Below are positions 1 through 11,396 of a DNA stretch of 64,000 nucleotides, piece by piece. The DNA is from Tenericutes bacterium MO-XQ (lineage in GTDB: Bacteria > Bacillota_I > Bacilli_A > Acholeplasmatales > Acholeplasmataceae). The stretch covers positions 1 through 64,000 of the forward strand of contig CP017948.1 of NCBI GenBank assembly GCA_002838185.1, given 5' to 3'. Made by a program: the position numbers and the translations under genes. Every line of letters starts with the position of its first letter. Positions within the stretch are counted from its first letter, which is position 1. The notes beneath the pieces were generated by a model. The model had not been told where the DNA came from. It saw only the letters and a program-made list of their open reading frames with translations, and did not search any database.

Positions 1-24
1 ACAGTGATGAAAGGGTAATTAAAT

Positions 25-1389
25 ATGAATGAATATGATCAATTATGGCAGAAAATATTAAATGACTTAGAGAATATTTTTTCAGAGGAACTATTTGTAG
101 ATGTCTTTGAACCTATTAAAAAGACACACAAGTTTTCTAATGGTCAAATTTATGTCGTAGTCCCCAATGAATTTATCAAAAATAGAATCAATCGTTTTTA
201 TATCAACAAGATCAATGAGCTTGCTGAAAAATATCATAAAGATAAGATTCATTTTAAATTCGTGACTGAGGCTGAATTAATCCCAGAAGAAACACTTATT
301 AGTCCTGAAAGAAACCTTAATTTAAAATACAGACCAGGCAACCTTAATCGAAGTTATACATTCGATAATTTTGTCGTTGGTAAAAGTAACAATTTTGCAT
401 TTAGAATGGCTATGAAAGTAGCTGATCAACCTGGTATGGTTGCAAATCCATTATACATCTTTGGTGATGTAGGACTTGGTAAAACCCACTTAATGCAGGC
501 TATCGGTAATTATATCTTAGATAATGATATTCATAAGAAGATCATGTATGTAAAAGCTGATGGATTTATCGAGGATTTTGCTAATCTATTAAGAAAAGAA
601 AAAATGGATGATTTTAATCAAAAATATAGAGATATTGACGTTTTATTAGTTGATGATATCCAAATTATGGGTGGAGCGACTAAAACCCAAATGGAATTCT
701 TTAAACTTTTTGATTTCTTATATCATCAAAACAAACAAATTGTAATTACAAGTGATAAACCAGCATCAGAATTAAAGAATATTATGTCTCGTTTGACCTC
801 TAGATTTGAAGTTGGTTTAACAGTAGATATTCAAGTTCCTGATTTAGAACATCGTATTGAAATTTTAAAGAGAAAACTTGCTACAGAATCATCAGATATT
901 CATGATATTCCAAACAATGTTTTAGAGTTTATTGCATCGTCTTTTGTGACTAATATTAGAGAACTTGAGGGTGCTTTAAAACGTGTATTATTTTATTGTC
1001 TAGCAAACAACTTAGATTTATCATTAGAATCTGTTAATGAAGCGCTAGAACCACTCTTAAAAACAAAGAGAAAGAGTGATTCATTAAACGAAAATAACTA
1101 TGATAAAATCCAAAGTATTGTCAGTGATTTTTATGGAATTACAATTGATGATTTAATAGGTAAAAAACGACATTTAAAATATATCCTTCCAAGACATATA
1201 TCAATGTACTTAATTAAATCAAAATATAATATACCTTATAAGACAATTGGATCACTTTTTGGTGGTAGAGATCACTCAACTGTATTAGCCGCTTGTGAGA
1301 AAATTGAAAACGAAATAAAACAAGATAGTAGTCTTAAATTAGCTATTGAAACTATCAATAAAAAAATCGATCATTTTACACAAAAATAA
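25..1389 (+). CDS. dnaA: Chromosomal replication initiator protein DnaA
   Basis: DnaA binds DnaA boxes at the origin and opens the duplex for helicase loading. The 454 residues match the usual length. The AAA+ ATPase domain carries a Walker A motif (GDVGLGKTH, about residues 149-157) and a Walker B-type LLVDDIQ. The C-terminal DNA-binding domain ends in the family signature GGRDHSTV (about residue 413). The N-terminal DnaB-interacting domain is short. The ATG at 25 follows an AAAGGG ribosome binding site. The gene is first on the window and followed by dnaN, the conserved origin-proximal order. Confidence 0.98.
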   Translation: MNEYDQLWQKILNDLENIFSEELFVDVFEPIKKTHKFSNGQIYVVVPNEFIKNRINRFYINKINELAEKYHKDKIHFKFVTEAELIPEETLISPERNLNLKYRPGNLNRSYTFDNFVVGKSNNFAFRMAMKVADQPGMVANPLYIFGDVGLGKTHLMQAIGNYILDNDIHKKIMYVKADGFIEDFANLLRKEKMDDFNQKYRDIDVLLVDDIQIMGGATKTQMEFFKLFDFLYHQNKQIVITSDKPASELKNIMSRLTSRFEVGLTVDIQVPDLEHRIEILKRKLATESSDIHDIPNNVLEFIASSFVTNIRELEGALKRVLFYCLANNLDLSLESVNEALEPLLKTKRKSDSLNENNYDKIQSIVSDFYGITIDDLIGKKRHLKYILPRHISMYLIKSKYNIPYKTIGSLFGGRDHSTVLAACEKIENEIKQDSSLKLAIETINKKIDHFTQK

Positions 1390-1519
1390 TGTTTATAAAA
1401 TGTTGGAAATATGGTATAATAATAGCAGTGTTAAGCCTTTAATTATACTTTCCCACTTATCCACCATGACTAACAACAATAATTAAAGATTAAATAAATA
1501 AAATAAAGGAGCTTCCGCT
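1390..1519. other. Possible oriC segment between dnaA and dnaN
   Basis: This 130-bp AT-rich gap lies where many Firmicutes and Mollicutes carry origin sequence. It holds one near-perfect DnaA box, TTATCCACC at 1457-1465 (consensus TTATCCACA). A single box is thin support. The main box cluster could lie upstream of dnaA, outside the window. Confidence 0.4.
1392..1420 (+). promoter_or_regulatory. Promoter for dnaN (extended -10)
   Basis: The -10 is TATAAT at 1415-1420, preceded by TGG (extended -10). A weak -35, TTTATA at 1392-1397, sits 17 bases upstream. It would drive dnaN separately from dnaA. Confidence 0.6.
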
Positions 1520-2650
1520 ATGATATTTAATATCGATAGAGATGTATTATTAAATCATTTACTAACTGTTCAAAAAGGGTTACCTTCTAAAACACCACTT
1601 CCAATTTTATATGCTGTTAAATTTGAAGTGAATGAAGATCATGTTATTTTAACAACAAGTAACACTGATGTTGCAATCCAAGTTTTAATTGATGAGCAAT
1701 CAATTTCAATCAAAGAAACTGGAAAGGTAGCTATTCCAGGACGTTACTTAATTGAAATTATGAGAAAAATAACATCACAACGTGTTGAATTCGCATTAAT
1801 CGAAGATCGTTTAATTGTAATTAAAGCAGATCGTTCAGAATTTAAATTACGTTTAATGGATGTGGAAGATTATCCAGAAGTTGATTTTCTAGATTTAGAT
1901 GATCCAATTACATTAGATGCTCAGTTATTTAAAAACATTATTAAAGAAACAAACTTTGCGACAGCACAAAGTGAAAAACGCCCAATTTTAACAGGTGTAA
2001 ATTTTAAATATCGTGATAATCATTTATATTGTGTTGCAACAGATAGTTATCGTTTAAGTCAAAAAAATGTTAAATTAAGAACACATTCTAAAGAATTTGA
2101 TATTGTTATCCCAAATAAAAGTTTAGATGAACTTAATAAAATTTTAGATACTTCAAACGATGATGTTGAGTTATATATCAATCCAAATAAAGTTTTATTT
2201 AAAATGAATAACACTTTATTTCAAACAAGATTACTAGAAGGTACATATCCAGATACAATGAGAATCATCCCTACAGAATTTCCTGTAAGTATTCCATTTA
2301 ACAAAGAGGAATTATTACAAGCTGTAGAACGTGTATCATTACTTTCTCCAAGAGATAGAGAAACAAATTACAATATCATTAAAATGACACTTAGAGAAGA
2401 TCACATCGTTGAAATGAGTTCAACCAATACAGAAGTAGGGGATGCTTTAGAAGAAATTATTCCATCATCTGATGTGATTGGACCTATGATAAAAATTGCA
2501 TTTAGTTCTAGATATTTAGTAGATGCACTTAAAGCTTTTACATCAAATGAAGTTATTATTCAATTTGCTGGAGAAGTAAAACCATTTGTGATCAAAGGTA
2601 ATTTAGATCAAGATTTATTACATTTAATTTTACCTGTTCGTATCGATTAA
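1520..2650 (+). CDS. dnaN: DNA polymerase III beta subunit (sliding clamp)
   Basis: The clamp encircles DNA and tethers the replicative polymerase. The 376-residue product matches the family length and its three-fold repeated architecture. Family segments include VAIPGRYLIEIMRK in domain 1, the domain 2 segment EKRPILTGVNF (about residues 153-163), and the C-terminal LILPVR that forms part of the ligand pocket. The ATG at 1520 follows AAAGGAG with good spacing. The gene lies downstream of dnaA and ends before a clear terminator. Confidence 0.97.
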   Translation: MIFNIDRDVLLNHLLTVQKGLPSKTPLPILYAVKFEVNEDHVILTTSNTDVAIQVLIDEQSISIKETGKVAIPGRYLIEIMRKITSQRVEFALIEDRLIVIKADRSEFKLRLMDVEDYPEVDFLDLDDPITLDAQLFKNIIKETNFATAQSEKRPILTGVNFKYRDNHLYCVATDSYRLSQKNVKLRTHSKEFDIVIPNKSLDELNKILDTSNDDVELYINPNKVLFKMNNTLFQTRLLEGTYPDTMRIIPTEFPVSIPFNKEELLQAVERVSLLSPRDRETNYNIIKMTLREDHIVEMSSTNTEVGDALEEIIPSSDVIGPMIKIAFSSRYLVDALKAFTSNEVIIQFAGEVKPFVIKGNLDQDLLHLILPVRID

Positions 2651-2680
2651 TCCATAAAATTATAAAAAATATAAAAAATA

Positions 2681-2717
2681 AAAAAAGCCGAAATTTCCAT
2701 TTTAAGGCTTTTTTTTA
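2681..2717 (+). terminator. Terminator after dnaN
   Basis: AAAAAAGCC (2681-2689) pairs with GGCTTTTTT (2706-2714), with a further AAAT/ATTT pairing inside the loop and a T-run at the end. Confidence 0.85.
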
Positions 2718-2776
2718 TATCACCATGATATGGACATTTATGTGTCTTTAAATTGTTGAAAATAGATGTTTTTTTC

Positions 2777-2799
2777 TTTATATTATGATATAATATAAA
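2777..2799 (+). promoter_or_regulatory. Promoter of the yaaA-recF-gyrB-gyrA operon inside an inverted repeat
   Basis: An extended -10 (TGA then TATAAT at 2789-2794) lies inside a perfect inverted repeat: TTTATATTAT (2777-2786), spacer GAT, then ATAATATAAA (2790-2799). No good -35 is visible. The repeat could be an operator or simply AT-rich coincidence. Confidence 0.5.
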
Positions 2800-2820
2800 A
2801 GAATACAGAGGGATTAATAA

Positions 2821-3025
2821 ATGAAAAAATTTAAAATGCACACAGAAATTATAACTTTAGGTCAATTTTTAAAAGCAACAGATTACATCGGTTCAGGTGG
2901 AGAAGCGAAGTTTTTTTTATTGCAACATGAGATTTTTGTGAATCACGAAAGAAGAACTGAACGCGGAAAAAAATTATTTCACGGAGATCAAATTATGATA
3001 TTTGATACTGTGTATTATTTAGTTT

Positions 3026-3048
<23 letters not shown>
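2821..3048 (+). CDS. yaaA: S4-domain RNA-binding protein, YaaA type
   Basis: This 75-residue protein is nearly all S4 RNA-binding domain. It has the pattern ITLGQFLKATDYIGSGGEAK followed by VNHERRTERGKKLFHGD. The small YaaA proteins sit between dnaN and recF in Bacillus-type genomes and are thought to act in ribosome assembly; that role is inferred from family and position. An AGAGGG ribosome binding site precedes the ATG. The end overlaps recF by 23 bases, so the two are probably translationally coupled. Confidence 0.9.
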
Positions 3049-5954
<2,906 letters not shown>

Positions 5955-5967
5955 GAGGATATGACAG

Positions 5968-8568
5968 ATGGAAGAAACTACAAAAACAACCGAAGGTTTT
6001 GTTAAAGAGATCAACATCTCAACTGAGATGAAATCTTCATTTTTAAACTATGCGATGAGTGTTATTGTATCACGTGCATTACCAGATATTAGAGATGGAC
6101 TTAAACCAGTTCAAAGACGTATATTATATGCAATGAATGATTTAAATATGACTGCTTCAAGCGCTCATAAAAAATCAGCTAGAATCGTCGGTGAAGTTAT
6201 TGGTAAGTATCACCCACATGGTGATTCAAGTGTGTATGATGCGATGGTTCGTATGGCTCAACCATTCAACTATAGAATGCCATTAATCGACGGACACGGT
6301 AACTTTGGTTCAGTCGATGGTGATGGTGCAGCAGCGATGCGTTACACCGAAGCTAGAATGAGCAAAATCGCTGGAGAACTTGTTCAAGATTTAGACAAAA
6401 ATACAGTAGATTTTGTTGATAATTACGATGGATCAGAAAAAGAACCAAGTGTACTTCCTGCAAGATATCCAAACCTTTTGGTGAATGGATCTACAGGGAT
6501 TGCAGTAGGGATGGCAACAAATATTCCACCACATAATTTAACAGAAGTCATTGACGGTATCTTAGCTTATATAGAAAATGAAGATATCACGATTGCTGAG
6601 TTAATGGAATATGTTAAAGGTCCGGATTTTCCTACAGGAGGCCAAATTCTAGGACTCACAGGTTTAAGACAAGCTTATGAAACAGGTAAAGGGATTATCG
6701 CTGTTAGAGCAACTACAGAGATTGTTCAACATAAGAACAAAAATAGTATCATCGTGACAGAAATTCCTTATCAAGTGAACAAAACAACATTAATCGAACG
6801 TATTGCGGAAATCGCAAAAAATAAGATTGTTGATGGTATTACAGATTTAAGAGATGAATCAAATCGTAAAGGGATGCGTATTGTTATAGAACTTAGACGT
6901 GATGTGAACCCTCATGTGATGATTAATAACTTATATAAATACACACAACTACAATCTTCATTTGGTATCAACATGATTGCACTTGTTAAAGGGCAACCAA
7001 TGATGGTTACTTTAAAAGATGTATTAACAAATTATGTAGAACATCAAATTGAAGTTGTTCAAAGAAGAACGATTTATGATCTAGATAAAGCGGAAGCTAG
7101 AGCTCATATTTTAGAAGGTCTACTTAAAGCTTTACATGATATCGATCATGCGATCGAAATCATCAAAAAAGCAAACACTGGTGATGAAGCAAAAGAAGCT
7201 TTAATGTCAACTTATGACTTATCTGATATACAAGCAAAAGCAATCTTAGATATGAGACTTCAAAGACTTACAGGTTTAGAAATCAATAAGATTGAAGCTG
7301 AAGCAGCTGATCTAGTTGTTAAAATTGATGATTTCAAAGATATTATTCGTTCACATGAAAGAAAAGTAGAAATTATCAAATCAGAACTTATGGTTATTAA
7401 AGAAAAATATCATGAAGATAGAATGTCAGAAATTAACCTTCACGAAGATTTAAGTATTGAAAACGAAGATTTAATACCAGTTGAAGATGTAATTATCACA
7501 GTTACAAATAATGGATATATCAAACGCATGAAAGTCGATCAATATAAGACTCAAAATCGTGGTGGTGTTGGTATGTCAGGTATTAAAGTTCATGAAGATG
7601 ATTATGTAGAACATATCTTAATGACATCTACTCATGATTATCATTTATTCTTTACAAACAAAGGTAGAGTCTATAAACTTAAAGGATATCAAATTCCTGA
7701 AGGATCTAGAACTGCTAAAGGAATGCCAATTGTTAACTTCCTAGATTTTGATAAAGATGAAACACTCGCAAACTTTACCAATGTTAAAGACTTTGAAGAT
7801 GAAAACTCATTTTTAACATTTGTTACAAAACGTGGTGTTGTCAAACGTACACATATTTCTGAATATCAACATATTAGAAATAATGGTATCATTGCTTTAA
7901 CATTAAGAGAAAATGATGAATTACTTTCTGTTAAGTTAACTGATGGACAACAAGATATCGTCTTAGGTGCATCAAATGGTAAAGCCATTAGATTTGCAGA
8001 ATCAGATGCAAGAACCATGGGACGTACTGCTTCAGGTGTTCGCGGAATGATGATTGCTGATCAAGATGAAATTGTTGGTGCAGCAATTGTTCAGTCTGAT
8101 GAACAAGAAATTCTTGTCATTACAGAAAACGGTTATGGTAAACGTACAAACGTTGATGAATACAGAATACAACTTAGAGGTGGTAAAGGTGTTAAAACAT
8201 TAAATATCACAGCTAAAAACGGTAAGTTATCTACACTTAAAGCAGTAACTGATGAAGATGATTTAATTGTTGTATCAGATAAAGGTGTCGTTATTAGAAC
8301 ACACGTTGATCAAATTTCTAAAACAAAACGTGCAACACAAGGTGTTAGAGTCATTAAACTTAGACCAGATCATCATGTTGCAACCGTTGCGCTTGTTCCA
8401 AGACAAGAAGATGAAGAAGAAATTGAAGTCGAACAAGAACAATTTGTTCAAGAAACTATTCCAGTAGAAGAACAAAAGAAAACAGTTGAAGCGATTAATT
8501 TAGCTCCTGAAGAAGCTGAAGAAGATAAAGAAGAAACTGTAGTTACAGATAGTTTATTTGATGAATAG
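5968..8568 (+). CDS. gyrA: DNA gyrase subunit A
   Basis: This is the DNA-breaking subunit of gyrase, 866 residues. The quinolone-determining region reads [13 protein letters not shown], with Ser and Asp at the usual positions. The catalytic tyrosine is in [11 protein letters not shown]. The C-terminal beta-pinwheel includes the GyrA-box-like [10 protein letters not shown], followed by a glutamate-rich acidic tail of about 55 residues ending in SLFDE. An AGGAGG site precedes the ATG. A terminator follows. Confidence 0.97.
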   Translation: MEETTKTTEGFVKEINISTEMKSSFLNYAMSVIVSRALPDIRDGLKPVQRRILYAMNDLNMTASSAHKKSARIVGEVIGKYHPHGDSSVYDAMVRMAQPFNYRMPLIDGHGNFGSVDGDGAAAMRYTEARMSKIAGELVQDLDKNTVDFVDNYDGSEKEPSVLPARYPNLLVNGSTGIAVGMATNIPPHNLTEVIDGILAYIENEDITIAELMEYVKGPDFPTGGQILGLTGLRQAYETGKGIIAVRATTEIVQHKNKNSIIVTEIPYQVNKTTLIERIAEIAKNKIVDGITDLRDESNRKGMRIVIELRRDVNPHVMINNLYKYTQLQSSFGINMIALVKGQPMMVTLKDVLTNYVEHQIEVVQRRTIYDLDKAEARAHILEGLLKALHDIDHAIEIIKKANTGDEAKEALMSTYDLSDIQAKAILDMRLQRLTGLEINKIEAEAADLVVKIDDFKDIIRSHERKVEIIKSELMVIKEKYHEDRMSEINLHEDLSIENEDLIPVEDVIITVTNNGYIKRMKVDQYKTQNRGGVGMSGIKVHEDDYVEHILMTSTHDYHLFFTNKGRVYKLKGYQIPEGSRTAKGMPIVNFLDFDKDETLANFTNVKDFEDENSFLTFVTKRGVVKRTHISEYQHIRNNGIIALTLRENDELLSVKLTDGQQDIVLGASNGKAIRFAESDARTMGRTASGVRGMMIADQDEIVGAAIVQSDEQEILVITENGYGKRTNVDEYRIQLRGGKGVKTLNITAKNGKLSTLKAVTDEDDLIVVSDKGVVIRTHVDQISKTKRATQGVRVIKLRPDHHVATVALVPRQEDEEEIEVEQEQFVQETIPVEEQKKTVEAINLAPEEAEEDKEETVVTDSLFDE

Positions 8569-8572
8569 TATT

Positions 8573-8605
8573 AAGGATTGTGTCAATTGATACAATCCTT
8601 TTTTT
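8573..8605 (+). terminator. Terminator after gyrA
   Basis: AAGGATTGT (8573-8581) pairs perfectly with ACAATCCTT (8592-8600), followed by a run of T. Confidence 0.92.
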
Positions 8606-8633
8606 ATATAAAACGATTTCATAAAAAAAACTG

Positions 8634-8662
8634 TTGTATATCAAATTAATCTATGTTACAAT
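8634..8662 (+). promoter_or_regulatory. Promoter for the SAM riboswitch-metNIQ operon
   Basis: TTGTAT (8634-8639), a 17-base spacer, then TACAAT (8657-8662) with an upstream TGT (extended -10). The predicted start is just ahead of the riboswitch. Confidence 0.7.
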
Positions 8663-8683
8663 TTAAATAATTTAATAAAACGA

Positions 8684-8820
8684 ACTATCAAGAAGACGGG
8701 AGAGATATAGCTCTATGAACGTCTACCAACCGGTTTAATTACAAGGTGGTAATGCTATAAACGATGGAAATATAAATCATAAAAAGGTTTCTGTCGAAAG
8801 ATAGAGACTTTTATGTTTAT
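8684..8820 (+). ncRNA. SAM-I (S-box) riboswitch leader upstream of metN
   Basis: The leader carries the S-box core in order: CTATCAAGA, a GACG/CGTC stem enclosing GGAGAGATATAGCTCTATGAA, then CAACCGGTT and AAGGTGGTAATGC. A downstream hairpin (AAAGGTTTCTGTC, loop GAAA, GATAGAGACTTT, about 8784-8812) ends in TTTTAT and could be the regulatory terminator. S-box RNAs bind S-adenosylmethionine and turn off methionine genes when it is abundant. The downstream operon is a methionine importer, which fits. The exact P1 pairing was not resolved by eye. Confidence 0.85.
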
Positions 8821-8834
8821 AAGGAGTTATTACA

Positions 8835-9818
8835 ATGATTGAATTTATAAATATTGAAAAAACATACACATCGAAACAAGAATCTTTTCATGCACTTAAA
8901 AATATTAATTTAACCATAAATGATCATGAAATTTTAGGTGTCGTTGGATATAGTGGTGCAGGTAAATCTACACTCATTGGACTTATCAATAAACTCATTG
9001 AATCAACCAAAGGTGATGTACTCATAGATGGTGTATCTATCCATGATTTAAAACAAGAGGATTTAAACCGAATGCGTTATGATCTATCTATGATATTTCA
9101 ACACTTTAATCTTGTTGGTAATCTAACAGTTTATGACAATATTAAACTTGCTTTATCTATTAAAAAATATCCTAAAGAAAAAATAGAAAAAAGGATAGAT
9201 GAAGTTTTAGACCTCGTAGGTCTTTTAGATAAAAAACATAGATATCCAAAAGCTTTATCTGGTGGAGAAAAACAAAGAGTTGGTATTGCAAGAGCAATCG
9301 CAAATCATCCTAAATATTTGTTATGTGATGAAGCAACATCTGCACTCGATCAAAAGACAGCTTACGAGATTGTTTCACTACTTAAAGATATCCACGAAAA
9401 AACAAATCTAACGATCATTTTTATTTCTCATCAAATTGAAATTGTCAAAGATTTATGTGATAGAGTTGTTGTTATGGACAAAGGTAGTATCATAGAAGAT
9501 CAACCTACAAAATCATTGTTTATCGATCCAAAAGAAGATACAACAAAAAAGTTAATTAAACAAGTGATCGATGAACCAGTTCATTTAAAAGATAAACATT
9601 ATTATGAATTAATTTATGCACATGATAATGTTGATGATAAGATATTAAGCTCCATGGTAAAAACATTTGACGTAGATGTGAATATTGTCTATGCAAAGAC
9701 ATTATCCATACATAAAGAACTGATTGGATATTTATATATTGAACTATTTGGTAGTCAAATTGATGATGCTTTAACTTATCTAAAATCAAAAGAAATCAAG
9801 GTGAGATTATATGTTTAA
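8835..9818 (+). CDS. metN: Methionine ABC transporter ATP-binding protein
   Basis: MetN powers uptake of methionine. The 327 residues contain Walker A GYSGAGKST (about 38-46), the Q-loop region MIFQHFNLV, the signature LSGGEKQRV, and Walker B LLCDEATSALD. The last 75 or so residues form a regulatory NIL-type domain, as in classic MetN, where methionine binding inhibits transport. AAGGAG precedes the ATG. It overlaps metI by 8 bases. It lies directly under the SAM-I riboswitch. Confidence 0.95.
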   Translation: MIEFINIEKTYTSKQESFHALKNINLTINDHEILGVVGYSGAGKSTLIGLINKLIESTKGDVLIDGVSIHDLKQEDLNRMRYDLSMIFQHFNLVGNLTVYDNIKLALSIKKYPKEKIEKRIDEVLDLVGLLDKKHRYPKALSGGEKQRVGIARAIANHPKYLLCDEATSALDQKTAYEIVSLLKDIHEKTNLTIIFISHQIEIVKDLCDRVVVMDKGSIIEDQPTKSLFIDPKEDTTKKLIKQVIDEPVHLKDKHYYELIYAHDNVDDKILSSMVKTFDVDVNIVYAKTLSIHKELIGYLYIELFGSQIDDALTYLKSKEIKVRLYV

Positions 9819-10476
9819 TTCATATGAAATCAAACAATATCTAGACGCATTATACGAAACGATCTATATCGTAGGTATTACTGGAATCTTTGTGTTGGTA
9901 TTTGGCTTAATGACAGGGTTTCTATTATATATCACACAGAATCCTTATATGATCAAACAAACAAAATCGATCAAAGTGCTTCACAGAGTGATTGCAAGCA
10001 TTAATGATGTCGCAAGATCTATCCCATTTATTATTTTACTCATTATGCTAATTCCAGTAACTCGATTTATTGTTGGAACTATGTTAGGACCAAAAGCTGC
10101 ACTTCCAGCACTCATTATTAGTGCTACACCTTTTTTTGCAAGAGTCGTTCATATGGCACTATTTGAAGTATCTAATGATACAATAGAAGCAGCAAGGTCT
10201 ATGGGTGCATCATTTAAACATTTAATGTATGTAATCTTTAAAGAAGCTTTACCCTCACTTGTTTCAGGGTATACATTAACACTTGTTACACTGATAGGCT
10301 TTATGTCTGCAGCAGCTGTTATAGGTGCAGGTGGACTCGCATTTTTAGCATATGAATATGGTAAATTTGGAAACAATTATGCACTGATGTATCTATCCAT
10401 ATTTACGATACTCGCACTCGTTTTTATTATACAAATATTAGGAGATAAACTCTCAAGAAAATTAGACCATAAATAG
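9811..10476 (+). CDS. metI: Methionine ABC transporter permease
   Basis: This 221-residue membrane protein is the permease half of the importer. It has about five hydrophobic segments and the EAA-loop motif TIEAARSMGAS (about residues 126-136) that contacts MetN. SARS-like transport signature residues in SIPFIILLIML match MetI. The start overlaps metN and metQ follows after 11 bases. Confidence 0.95.
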   Translation: MFNSYEIKQYLDALYETIYIVGITGIFVLVFGLMTGFLLYITQNPYMIKQTKSIKVLHRVIASINDVARSIPFIILLIMLIPVTRFIVGTMLGPKAALPALIISATPFFARVVHMALFEVSNDTIEAARSMGASFKHLMYVIFKEALPSLVSGYTLTLVTLIGFMSAAAVIGAGGLAFLAYEYGKFGNNYALMYLSIFTILALVFIIQILGDKLSRKLDHK

Positions 10477-10487
10477 GAGACAAAAAC

Positions 10488-11303
10488 ATGAAAAAATTAT
10501 TTACTTTATTAACACTAATCATTACTATAATTACACTTACTGGATGCTCATCAACTGATGATACAGAAATTGAAGTGATTGCAACTCAATTGCCACATGC
10601 AGAAATTTTGGAATTTGCAAGACCGCTTTTGGAAGAAAAAGGATATACATTAAAGATAACAACAACATCAGATTATTATTTTCCAAACCCAGCGATTGCT
10701 GCTAAAGATGCTGATGCTAATTATTTCCAACACATTCCATTCTTAGATTTATATAACGAAAATAATCCAGATTTTGAATTAGTTGTAGCTGCCAGAGTTC
10801 ATATTGAACCTATTGGACTTTACGCAAACGCATATGATTCATTATCTGAAATTCCAAATGGAGCTGAAGTTTTATTATCTAATTCTATTTCAGATCACGG
10901 TCGTGCAATAAAATTATTAGAATCAGCAGGATTAATCACACTTAAAGATGACGTTGATATCACTGCTTCAGATTTTGATATTAGTGAAGCGATTGAATTA
11001 AATCCTAAAGCCTTAGTCTTTAGAACAGATGTAGCACCAGACTTTATGATTTCAGCTTATCAAAATGAAGAAGCTGATTTGTATATCATCAACTCTAACT
11101 ATGTTTTAGAAGGTGGACTAGACCCACTTACAGATTCTATTTATATCGAAGAAGCTGAAAACAATCCATATGTTAATGTGGTTGCAGTTAGAGAAGATCG
11201 ATTAGAGGATCCAAAGATTATTGCATTAGTTGAAGTATTAGAGTCTGAAGCAGTAAAAGCATTCATCTTAGAAACATATGGTGGAGCGGTTATTCCTTCA
11301 TAA
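10488..11303 (+). CDS. metQ: Methionine-binding lipoprotein
   Basis: MetQ captures methionine outside the membrane and delivers it to MetI. The 271-residue precursor has a lipoprotein signal with lipobox LTGC (Cys20). The mature part matches the NLPA family: ATQLPHAEILEFARP, DANYFQHIPFLDLYN, and VHIEPIGLYAN. TAGGAGA precedes the ATG. The stop codon overlaps the first arm of a terminator. Substrate assignment rests on the family plus the SAM riboswitch. Confidence 0.95.
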   Translation: MKKLFTLLTLIITIITLTGCSSTDDTEIEVIATQLPHAEILEFARPLLEEKGYTLKITTTSDYYFPNPAIAAKDADANYFQHIPFLDLYNENNPDFELVVAARVHIEPIGLYANAYDSLSEIPNGAEVLLSNSISDHGRAIKLLESAGLITLKDDVDITASDFDISEAIELNPKALVFRTDVAPDFMISAYQNEEADLYIINSNYVLEGGLDPLTDSIYIEEAENNPYVNVVAVREDRLEDPKIIALVEVLESEAVKAFILETYGGAVIPS

Positions 11304-11323
11304 GCCCTTTCGGGCTTTTTTTC
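11302..11323 (+). terminator. Terminator of the metNIQ operon
   Basis: AAGCCC (11302-11307), loop TTTC, GGGCTT (11312-11317), then T-rich sequence. The first arm begins within the metQ stop codon. Confidence 0.9.
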
Positions 11324-11356
11324 TTTTATACATTAGTTTAATAAGTATTTGAAATA

Positions 11357-11365
11357 GTGTATAAT
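11357..11365 (+). promoter_or_regulatory. -10 box for the LtaS-like gene
   Basis: TATAAT at 11360-11365 preceded by GTG. No convincing -35. It lies 31 bases before the ATG at 11397. Confidence 0.5.
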
Positions 11366-11396
11366 AGTAACTAGCAAATTAGAATTAGGTGACTAT

